A DNA stretch of 11,433 bases from Pseudanabaena sp. UBA1465 (GTDB taxonomy: Bacteria; Cyanobacteriota; Cyanobacteriia; Pseudanabaenales; Pseudanabaenaceae), in contig DCSN01000082.1 in the NCBI GenBank assembly GCA_002325645.1, positions 1-11,433 on the forward strand. Direction: 5' to 3'. The notes beneath the pieces are model-generated. The model searched no databases, was not told the origin of the DNA, and saw only the letters and a list, made by a program, of their open reading frames with translations. Shown here piece after piece: positions 1-6,366 of this stretch (positions within the stretch are counted from its first letter, which is position 1; the number at the start of each line of letters is the position of its first letter). Made by a program: the position numbers and the translations under genes.

Positions 1-13
1 CTTCCCACTCACA

Positions 14-1057
14 TTAGTTAAACTGCTTCCGAATTGCTGGAAGCCCAATCGCTTTAAGTTCTGATTCTGTAAATTGAACAGTTTGATCATCACTTGATTC
101 ATCCGATTCATCATCAATTAACTCATCATCTGTTTTAATATCTGGACTGCTAGAAAACAAGTCTAAACCTAGTTTCTGATCAAATTCTGCAAACTCACTT
201 TCATCAATAACAATAGCTACCTCTTCCCCAATTTGATTGAGGCGCAGATCGAAACTGGCTAAAACTTTTGCCTCTTCTATCGCTTTTTCCTCTTCAGGAG
301 AAAAATAAATCCGATCGCCATGCTTGCGAATATTCTCTTCAGCGATCGCATAACGCTGATTAAACTCAGCTAAATCTTGCGCTTTCTGATGTCTGGAGTT
401 ATATAAAGACACCATCTGATTGTAAATATCAAAAGGCATTACCCCCTTCACTGTACGTTTACGAGTTGGGAAAGCTACTGTAAATTTCACACGGTCTGGA
501 ACTTTGCGATTACGTTGCCGTGATTTTAATTTACCTCGTTTAGTTGTGTAAAACTCTGCATAGACCTCAGTACGATAAAGGATTTTATCTGTTCTCAATC
601 CGATATTTATACTATCTGGTCTATCAGTTACCTTGACGATATAGGAGTTGAATTCAAGGCGATCGCCAATTGCATTTGCAGTATCAAAACTAAATATATG
701 AAAACTATGAGCAGCATTAGTTAGCCTAATCCGTTCATTTGTAATATTTGCTCTCGCCTTACGGATACTTTCAGCAATATTAAACTTTTTTCTCTCCTCT
801 TGTGCTTCCCTCGAATCATCGGTTTTGCGTTGTGATATGTAAATAGCTGTACCCACACCACCAACTGCTAAGCTCCCCCCAAGGATTTTGAGCATACTTT
901 GAGAAGTAGCTAACAAAGTAAATAGACCAATCCCGATCGCGATAACTGAACCAACTAAAAAATTCGTCTTTGTATTTGAAGGAACTGTTTTTGCAAGTTC
1001 AGCATTATATTCAGGTATGCGCTTGAAAGAAAGTTCAATTGTATTAATATCAACCAT
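14..1057 (-). CDS. Hypothetical protein with two N-terminal membrane segments
   Basis: I do not recognise this 347-residue protein. Two hydrophobic stretches, at about residues 33-51 and 55-75, look like a membrane hairpin. A charged, probably helical segment follows (about 76-115). A middle part rich in beta-type residues (about 118-200) carries a strongly basic patch at 172-203. A second helical charged region covers about 215-265, and an acidic tail at 309-324 is almost all Asp, Glu and Ser. A membrane-anchored protein with a large cytoplasmic part is a reasonable inference; no enzymatic motif is visible. The ATG at 1057 is used because the frame is open from there and hydrophobicity begins properly after about 30 residues. 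There is no strong ribosome binding site; a GAG lies close upstream. It is the only gene at the left edge, so it gives no operon context. Confidence is high that it is a gene and low for any function. Confidence 0.8.
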   Translation of the reverse strand: MVDINTIELSFKRIPEYNAELAKTVPSNTKTNFLVGSVIAIGIGLFTLLATSQSMLKILGGSLAVGGVGTAIYISQRKTDDSREAQEERKKFNIAESIRKARANITNERIRLTNAAHSFHIFSFDTANAIGDRLEFNSYIVKVTDRPDSINIGLRTDKILYRTEVYAEFYTTKRGKLKSRQRNRKVPDRVKFTVAFPTRKRTVKGVMPFDIYNQMVSLYNSRHQKAQDLAEFNQRYAIAEENIRKHGDRIYFSPEEEKAIEEAKVLASFDLRLNQIGEEVAIVIDESEFAEFDQKLGLDLFSSSPDIKTDDELIDDESDESSDDQTVQFTESELKAIGLPAIRKQFN

Positions 1058-1167
1058 ATTTACTCATTCATACCGCTACATCTGAATTTTACCAGAATTT
1101 AGTTACTTCCCATGTTCTTTAGTTAAAACATAGCAAATTGAACGCATCCGATCGCAACTCACCACAG

Positions 1168-1440
1168 ATGACTCCAAATATCCAAGAAACAGCGTAAACA
1201 CTTTTTAGCGAAATTCGTCAGCTTATTGATGCCGCCAAACAACGCGCCGCCATTGCCATCAATGCCGATCGCACATAGAATCAATTGGTCGCAAACGTTG
1301 CTGCCATTGCCTCTCAACTAGTCCCATTATTCAATCCTCGTCAACAAAACTGGAAAGAACATTTTCAATGGAGCAACGATGCCTCTCACATCGAAGGATT
1401 AACGGCGATCGGACGGGCAACCGTGATCTCCTTACCTTGA
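1168..1440 (+). pseudogene. Chimeric gene fossil: DUF1016-like N-terminus joined to HNH-nuclease C-terminal tail
   Basis: Reading from the ATG at 1168 in one frame gives protein-like sequence broken by stops at 1195-1197 (TAA) and 1276-1278 (TAG), ending at TGA 1438-1440. The first part contains EIRQLIDAAKQRAAIAINAD, the hallmark start of DUF1016 (YhcG-like, PDDEXK-related) proteins. The part from about 1290 reads VPLFNPRQQNW, then EHFQWSNDASHIEGLTAIGRAT, which I recognise as the usual C-terminal tail of cyanobacterial HNH endonucleases. The two families are not normally fused, so this looks like two gene remnants joined by deletion. No catalytic HNH or PDDEXK core remains. The family assignments come from memory of the motifs; the stops are seen directly. 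Apart from this fossil and the start of the next gene's leader, the 1058-1537 spacer shows nothing I can name. Confidence 0.6.
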
Positions 1441-1537
1441 TCAGAGCAGGATTGAGCTATTTTTGCGCGATCGCCTTTAAGCAACTTGACTAAAAGTACT
1501 AAAATCAAACTAGATCGCCAAACTAAACTAAAGCCTC

Positions 1538-4186
1538 ATGACCAACGCCAACCTGCCCCGCCGTGAAAGTTTAGTAAATCGCTTGATTTTTGGGCTAACC
1601 ACTAGCACATCCCTGTTAGCTACCGCCGCCCTAATTTTGCTGCTGCATATCCAGCAAGGCACACCCGAATTAGAATCCTTTACGACATGGTTAGCGATCG
1701 TAGTTCTCTCGACGGGGCTAGGTTCAGGGCTATTTGTTGCCATTTCCATTGTGCGGAGCATTCAACCACCACTTACCGAATTAGCCGAAACTGCCGAAGA
1801 ATTATCTACAGGTAATTTATCAGCGCGATCGCAATTAAATCGAGCGGACGAAATTGGAGAATTTGCCAAGGTTTTTAATCGGATGGCGGCGCATCTAGAA
1901 ACTAAAACCGCCACTCTCGAAGCGCGTGATATTCAGTTTGCCCTGCAATCTCTCGATCGCGTATTAGTCAACACCACCGATCAATACAAATTGATCAAAG
2001 CAAGTTTAGAAGAAATTTGCAAACTCACAGGCGCACAACTCGGCAGCATCTATCTCTGGGAACTTCCCAACTCGCGCCCCGAAGGATGTCTAGTACTAGC
2101 TGCCGAATGGGGTTATAAAACCAGTCAAGCCCTGACAGAAATTACATTGGGGGAAGGAATTGTCGGTCAAGCAGGACAACTCCAAGAAGCGATTATTTGG
2201 GAAGGCGATCGCCTCAAAGGACAAACTTTGGTATATCGGACTCCTGTTGGTGATTTGCTGCCCCAGAGCCTTTCCGCCTATCCCCTGCTGCTTCGCAGTA
2301 GCCTTGTGGGAGTTCTCTTTTTAGGCAGTCTCACGCCTCTTTCCGATCGCGGCAGAAATATTCTCCAATCCATCGGTCGCCGCCTTGCCACCGCGATTAG
2401 TAATGCCCAAAGTATCGAAACGATCGCCCGTCAGCGTGAAGAATTAACTACTGTATTCGAGCAGCTTGCCGATGGCGTACTGCTCAGTGATCCTGCGGGG
2501 CGAATTCTCAAAATCAACTCCGCAGGGCGCAAGATTCTTAGTTTTAATGCAGTGAATGATGGTGTGCCTGCATCGCCAGTCATTGCTAAATCAATGGAAG
2601 AGATTGTCAAACAATTTGACATTAGACATCAGGATGGTGAACCTGTCGATTTGGCAAATCTGGTGGTTTTTCGGGCGATGTCTACTGGTGAAGTGGTAGA
2701 AGATCAAGTAGTTTTGCGCCCACCTGAGGGCAATGAAATTATTCTCAGTACGAAGGCTGCACCGCTTGTGGGTACAGAATCAGAACTAATTGGTAGTGTG
2801 ATGATTTTGCGGGATGTCACGGAGCAACGCTATCGGGACAAAGTGCTGCAAGAGACAAACAGAATCATGATCGAGCAGCAAAAGCGGATGAGCATTTTGC
2901 AACGGCTCACTAACTTGATTAATCAACAGTTGCAGGATTTGAATGTTCTCTTAGAATCAGTGGTGGAAGCGACTTGTGATGCGATTACATGGGCAGATAT
3001 TTGTGTGATTGCGCTCTATAATCCTAAAGAAAATCGATTAATTTTATCCGCAGCAAAAGGTTTGCCTGAAGACTTTCCTTTGAGAGAATCCTTTGCTTTA
3101 GATGCCCAAAATCTAATTGCACAGGTATTTAAGGAAGGAATTCCCATTGAAATTAAAGCTGGGGAATCGCATTTAGTAGAATCTTTGCCTGTAAAAAGTG
3201 CTTTATCTGTACCGATTGAGTCAAGTCGCTCTGGGCGTTTGGGTGTATTAGCGATCGGGCATTGCCATTTAGAGAGAGCTAGTTCTCGCGAGGATTTGAA
3301 TCTGTTAGCTTCCTTTGGGGTACAGGCGGCGATCGCGATCGGTAATGCTCAACTAATCAATCAAATCGAAGCGCAAAATGCTCAGTTACTAGAAGCAACC
3401 CAGCTCAAGAGTCAGTTTCTCGCAAATATGAGTCATGAGTTGCGAACTCCAATGAATGCAATTATTGGTTTCTCACAAGTTTTACTCCGTCAGCGTCGTG
3501 ACGCTCTATCAGCAAGTCAAGTGGATATGGTCGAGCGTATTCTTCGCAATGGTAAAAATCTATTAGACTTGATTAATGATATTCTCGATTTATCGAAGAT
3601 TGAAGCAGGAAAAATGGAAGCTCATCCCGAATTTTTCAATCTTGATGAGTTGATTCATCATACCTGCGAAAGCCTACAACCTTTAGCCAACATTAAATCC
3701 CTCGATTTTGTGTTTGAAAATCAGATTGGTACTTGTGCAATCTATCATGACTCCATTCGCATTAAACAGATAATTACGAATTTAGTTTCTAATGCAATTA
3801 AGTTTACGGATAGTGGTGAAGTTTGTGTGGAACTAAAATACGCAAAAACATCTGACCAAATCATCGAAATTCCATCTTCAGAAGTCAAAGAAACTAACTT
3901 AATGAACGAAACAACTCCATCCCCATTCGCGACATCAAATATCCTGATCTCAGTCCGTGATACAGGCATTGGCATTGAGCCAGAGTTTCAGCGCACTATC
4001 TTTGAGCAGTTTCGCCAAGTCGATCAGTCTTCTACTCGCAAGCATGGAGGTACTGGATTAGGTTTAGCGATTACAGAACAACTTGTATTGCTTATGGGTG
4101 GCACAATCTACGTGGAAAGTGTGGTTAATCAGGGTTCTATCTTTACGGTGGAGTTACCACCACGATTACGACAAACTAAAGAATAA
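1538..4186 (+). CDS. Membrane-anchored multi-sensor histidine kinase (HAMP-GAF-PAS-GAF-HisKA-HATPase)
   Basis: This 882-residue sensor kinase autophosphorylates a histidine and passes the phosphate to a response regulator. Two membrane segments (about 17-38 and 51-72) with almost no periplasmic loop lead into a HAMP domain (73-125). A first GAF domain follows (about 145-290), then PAS (about 300-430), a second GAF (about 455-605) and the HisKA dimerisation domain (624-690), with the phospho-accepting His633 in SHELRTP. The ATPase domain (about 735-878) has an N box with N748 and N752, a G1 box DTGIGIEP from D808, and a G2 box GGTGLGLAI from G837, so it should be active. The short periplasmic loop suggests cytoplasmic signals. 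Neither GAF shows the usual bilin-attachment Cys-His context, so I do not call it a phytochrome. Between the N and G1 boxes lies a polar insert of about 30 residues (roughly 772-800). No receiver domain or adjacent regulator gene is present, so it is an orphan kinase. Confidence 0.95.
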   Translation: MTNANLPRRESLVNRLIFGLTTSTSLLATAALILLLHIQQGTPELESFTTWLAIVVLSTGLGSGLFVAISIVRSIQPPLTELAETAEELSTGNLSARSQLNRADEIGEFAKVFNRMAAHLETKTATLEARDIQFALQSLDRVLVNTTDQYKLIKASLEEICKLTGAQLGSIYLWELPNSRPEGCLVLAAEWGYKTSQALTEITLGEGIVGQAGQLQEAIIWEGDRLKGQTLVYRTPVGDLLPQSLSAYPLLLRSSLVGVLFLGSLTPLSDRGRNILQSIGRRLATAISNAQSIETIARQREELTTVFEQLADGVLLSDPAGRILKINSAGRKILSFNAVNDGVPASPVIAKSMEEIVKQFDIRHQDGEPVDLANLVVFRAMSTGEVVEDQVVLRPPEGNEIILSTKAAPLVGTESELIGSVMILRDVTEQRYRDKVLQETNRIMIEQQKRMSILQRLTNLINQQLQDLNVLLESVVEATCDAITWADICVIALYNPKENRLILSAAKGLPEDFPLRESFALDAQNLIAQVFKEGIPIEIKAGESHLVESLPVKSALSVPIESSRSGRLGVLAIGHCHLERASSREDLNLLASFGVQAAIAIGNAQLINQIEAQNAQLLEATQLKSQFLANMSHELRTPMNAIIGFSQVLLRQRRDALSASQVDMVERILRNGKNLLDLINDILDLSKIEAGKMEAHPEFFNLDELIHHTCESLQPLANIKSLDFVFENQIGTCAIYHDSIRIKQIITNLVSNAIKFTDSGEVCVELKYAKTSDQIIEIPSSEVKETNLMNETTPSPFATSNILISVRDTGIGIEPEFQRTIFEQFRQVDQSSTRKHGGTGLGLAITEQLVLLMGGTIYVESVVNQGSIFTVELPPRLRQTKE

Positions 4187-4213
4187 AAAAAGAGCGCAAA
4201 GCGCTCTTTTTTT
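4187..4213. terminator. Bidirectional intrinsic terminator between convergent kinase and gcvH genes
   Basis: Directly after the kinase stop, arms 4187-4197 and 4201-4211 pair perfectly around an AAA loop (core GAGCGC/GCGCTC). The A-rich left flank and T-rich right flank (seven T at 4207-4213, seven A at 4185-4191) give a U tract in either direction. It therefore fits as a Rho-independent terminator for both the plus-strand kinase and minus-strand gcvH, which stops 10 bp away. Confidence 0.85.
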
Positions 4214-4222
4214 AGCCATAGA

Positions 4223-4609
4223 TTATTTACCTTCGACTTTTTCAGAATATTCACTGGCGGAAAGAGTATCGTTAAGTTCACTTTCATCTTCAATACTGAC
4301 TTTGAGTAGCCAAGCCGCACCGTAGGGATCGGCAGAAATATTTTCAGGCTCATCAACTAGATTGGTATTTGCTTCAATCACCGTACCTGTTACAGGAGAA
4401 TAAATATCTTCTACAGCTTTGACTGATTCAATTGTGCCGAAAGTCTTTCCCTTCTCTACTTTTGCACCCGCTTCAGGTAGATCGAGAAACACAATATCCC
4501 CTAGCTGATCGATCGCGAAAGCTGTAATACCTATAGTGGCAATATTTTCCTCTAAGCGAATGTATTCATGGGAGTTGGTATATTTTAGGTCTTCGGGATA
4601 TTTAAACAT
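4223..4609 (-). CDS. gcvH: Glycine cleavage system H protein
   Basis: GcvH is the lipoyl carrier of the glycine cleavage system. It shuttles the aminomethyl group left after glycine decarboxylation by the P protein to the T protein, and is reoxidised by the L protein. In cyanobacteria this supports photorespiratory glycine use and one-carbon supply. The sequence has the typical start (SHEYIRL at 13-19), the lipoylation motif ESVKAVEDIYSPVTG with the acceptor lysine at residue 64, and the conserved region AAWLLKV near 98-104. Its 128 residues match the family length of about 125-130. The ATG at 4609 gives the expected N-terminus. The P-protein gene is not next to it, so gcvH appears to be a single-gene unit, with its own likely promoter upstream and a hairpin terminator just after the stop. 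Confidence 0.97.
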   Translation of the reverse strand: MFKYPEDLKYTNSHEYIRLEENIATIGITAFAIDQLGDIVFLDLPEAGAKVEKGKTFGTIESVKAVEDIYSPVTGTVIEANTNLVDEPENISADPYGAAWLLKVSIEDESELNDTLSASEYSEKVEGK

Positions 4610-4643
4610 TTTGCTACTTGCGCCTCGTTGTAATCTATCTTTT

Positions 4644-4671
4644 ACTATATTTTTCGTTATTGTGACTCAAA
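4644..4671 (-). promoter_or_regulatory. Possible sigma70-type promoter for gcvH
   Basis: On the minus strand, TTTGAG (4671-4666) and TATAGT (4649-4644) are separated by 16 bp. The -10 box matches five of six consensus bases; the -35 is weaker. A start near 4637 would leave a leader of about 27 nt before the gcvH ATG. Called by eye. Confidence 0.4.
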
Positions 4672-4705
4672 CCAAAGGCAATGCAAAGCATCACCTATTT
4701 TTAAT

Positions 4706-5407
4706 TTAAGCCTCAGCCTCATCGACGGGTTCTCGCTTCGAGAATCCCCATAGAAAAACTGCGCCAATTAAACTCAGCATCAACCATTCAGGTGGCACTA
4801 AATTATCGGAAAACACCTTAATAAATAGGCGTAAACCCACTAGCAACACAATCATATAACCAGCCGATTCAAGATTTGTAAATTCTTCTAACCACTGAAT
4901 AAACAGTCCCGCTAAAAATCGTAAAGCAATAATCCCCGCCACCCCACCAATTAATACCAACCAAGTTTCCTCGGCAACTGCCACTGCGGCCGTCACACTA
5001 TCGAGGGAAAATGCTAAATCTGTCAGTGAAACTAGGGCAACAACTTGCCATAGCTTACTTGCCATTCGCACTGGATGTTTAGCATCATGACCTTCTTGAG
5101 CCTTTTCTAAGAAGAATTTACCTGAAAGCCATAGTAAATATAGCGAACCTGCTAGTTCAAACTGCCAATACTTAATGACCCATGTTGCCGTGAAAATCAA
5201 AACAACACGCAACACAAATGCGCCTATTAAGCCATAACGTAGCGCCCATTTCTCTTGCTGTGGATCTGGCAAACTTCGCACGATCGCCGCAAGAGCGATC
5301 GCATTATCCGCAGACAGAATTGCCTCTAGCAGAATTAGTACTCCCAGAATAGGAATGACTTCGGGTCGAAAGGACAAACCATTTGTCTCTAGAAACTGCT
5401 CGAACAT
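4706..5407 (-). CDS. TerC/YkoY-family integral membrane protein
   Basis: This 233-residue polytopic membrane protein belongs to the TerC family, whose characterised members are linked to metal ion (notably manganese) export, tellurite resistance or thylakoid membrane biogenesis. The family signature is clear: LEAILSADNAIALA (27-40) with E28 and D34 inside the first helix, and SLTDLAFSLDSVTAA (127-141) with D130 and D136 in a later helix. Such in-membrane acidic residues are thought to bind metal. About seven membrane segments can be traced, at roughly 16-44, 58-78, 85-100, 119-145, 148-170, 182-200 and 208-222. The C-terminus is short and acidic. The ATG at 5407 places the first helix about 15 residues in, as in relatives. 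It reads away from the pentapeptide gene and towards gcvH, 96 bp downstream. I did not find a yybP-ykoY manganese riboswitch upstream. The substrate is unknown from sequence alone. Confidence 0.9.
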   Translation of the reverse strand: MFEQFLETNGLSFRPEVIPILGVLILLEAILSADNAIALAAIVRSLPDPQQEKWALRYGLIGAFVLRVVLIFTATWVIKYWQFELAGSLYLLWLSGKFFLEKAQEGHDAKHPVRMASKLWQVVALVSLTDLAFSLDSVTAAVAVAEETWLVLIGGVAGIIALRFLAGLFIQWLEEFTNLESAGYMIVLLVGLRLFIKVFSDNLVPPEWLMLSLIGAVFLWGFSKREPVDEAEA

Positions 5408-5482
5408 TCAGTTACGATCCATCACAAAATATCAACAAAACACTACCAGTATACAAAATCAACAGACCATCAGTTCAGAAAG

Positions 5483-5509
5483 TTGTGGCGGCGCGAATCG
5501 CCGCCACAA
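5483..5509. repeat. Perfect 11-bp hairpin in divergent spacer
   Basis: TTGTGGCGGCG (5483-5493) pairs with CGCCGCCACAA (5499-5509) around a 5-base loop. It has no U tract on either strand. It lies between divergent genes (terC-like starting at 5407, pentapeptide gene at 5644), so it cannot end either gene. It could be a dispersed repeat hairpin or an RNA leader element of the minus-strand terC-like gene. Confidence 0.7.
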
Positions 5510-5528
5510 GCTATTGGAACAAGAAAGC

Positions 5529-5553
5529 AGTAAAGGCGCTTTGTGCCTTTACT
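5529..5553. repeat. Second 11-bp hairpin with T-rich flank
   Basis: AGTAAAGGCGC (5529-5539) pairs with GTGCCTTTACT (5543-5553), with one G-T wobble and a TTT loop. On the plus strand it is followed by a T-rich stretch (5555-5568), so it resembles a terminator, although no plus-strand gene precedes it nearby. It lies 19 bp after the hairpin at 5483-5509. The rest of the 5408-5643 spacer shows nothing clear. Confidence 0.6.
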
Positions 5554-5643
5554 ACTTTTTACTTTTGTTACATTTTGCTGTGTTGCAGTGGGTAGTCCTG
5601 TGTTAACAATTAAGAAAGGATTGCTAAATTTAGGTACTTTCGC

Positions 5644-6309
5644 ATGAAGCCAACAGCCTTTACTCATTCCGTGACGGCGATCGCTAGCACGCTGATCGCT
5701 AGTTTGATCACCATTGGCATGACATCTAGCGTACAAGCGCAAAATGCCGACCATCTCAAAGCTCTATTGGAAAGCCGCACCTGTCAGCGCTGTGAATTGA
5801 GTGGCATTAATGCCAGTGGGGCAGATTTAAGGGAATCATTCCTTGATGTCGCCGATCTACGACAGAGCGCTCTTTCTGGCGCAACCTTAGCTTTCAGCAC
5901 TATGTATTACGCGGATTTTCGGGGTGCAGATCTTAGCAACTCCGATCTTCGCAACACTTTTTTGATTAATAGTGATTTAATCCAAGCCAATTTGTCTGGG
6001 ACAAATGCCAGAAATAGCCGATGGAAATATGCCGACCTCACCGAGGCTAATTTGCAAAATGCGAATTTAATTGATATTGAATTGGTCTATGCCAAGCTGA
6101 ACCGAGCCAATCTCAGCAACGCTTCTTTGCGTAATGCTAGTCTCTATGGTGCTGATTTGACAGGTGCAAACCTGAAGGGCGCGGATCTTTATCGTGCCGA
6201 CCTCACTAAGGCGAATATTACGAATGTCGATCTTAGTCAGGCAAATCTATGTCGTGCAACTCTGCCCGATGGCACAATTTCTATGCAAGGCTGTATGTTG
6301 TCAAAATAA
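5644..6309 (+). CDS. Secreted pentapeptide-repeat protein
   Basis: This 221-residue protein starts with a signal peptide: basic N-terminus, hydrophobic core at about 9-26, and a likely signal peptidase I site after VQA (residues 30-32). The mature protein should therefore be in the periplasm, thylakoid lumen or outside. From about residue 51 to 207 it is an almost continuous run of A(D/N)LxxA-type five-residue repeats, which fold into a right-handed quadrilateral beta-helix. The pre-repeat segment has a CxxC pair (C47, C50), and the C-terminal cap contains C203 and C217 around LPDG; both are recurring traits of cyanobacterial members. The helix could be closed by disulfides, which is inference. 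Function is unknown for most such proteins. The ATG at 5644 is chosen because the signal peptide begins there; a modest AGG lies about 12 bases upstream. Confidence 0.92.
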   Translation: MKPTAFTHSVTAIASTLIASLITIGMTSSVQAQNADHLKALLESRTCQRCELSGINASGADLRESFLDVADLRQSALSGATLAFSTMYYADFRGADLSNSDLRNTFLINSDLIQANLSGTNARNSRWKYADLTEANLQNANLIDIELVYAKLNRANLSNASLRNASLYGADLTGANLKGADLYRADLTKANITNVDLSQANLCRATLPDGTISMQGCMLSK

Positions 6310-6316
6310 ATAAATT

Positions 6317-6343
6317 AGAGAGAGTCGCGATGCGACTCTTTCT
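6317..6343 (+). terminator. Hairpin after pentapeptide gene, just before MFS gene
   Basis: AGAGTCGC (6321-6328) pairs with GCGACTCT (6332-6339) around GAT. The stem can extend to 6317-6343 with one G-T pair. It starts 8 bp after the pentapeptide stop and ends 23 bp before the MFS start. The T tract is short and broken, so it may be a weak or leaky terminator that lets some transcription continue into the MFS gene. Confidence 0.5.
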
Positions 6344-6366
6344 AATGGCTCAGCGAGGGAATTTTT

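Noticed and set aside
1486..1516. Promoter for the histidine kinase (TTGACT with a TAGAT-like -10)
   Set aside because: The -35 is good but no convincing -10 lies at 16-18 bp spacing, so I did not list it.
5408..5643. yybP-ykoY manganese riboswitch upstream of the terC-like gene
   Set aside because: The family makes it plausible, but I could not find the conserved yybP-ykoY loop sequences on the minus strand; the hairpins present are simple perfect stems.
5470..5754. Minus-strand open frame across the divergent spacer and the pentapeptide signal peptide
   Set aside because: It overlaps two hairpins and the signal peptide region antisense, and the translation looks random.
5644..6309. Pentapeptide protein as a gyrase-protecting Qnr/MfpA-like factor
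   Set aside because: It has a signal peptide and Cys pairs, so it should be exported; the Qnr-type proteins act in the cytoplasm.
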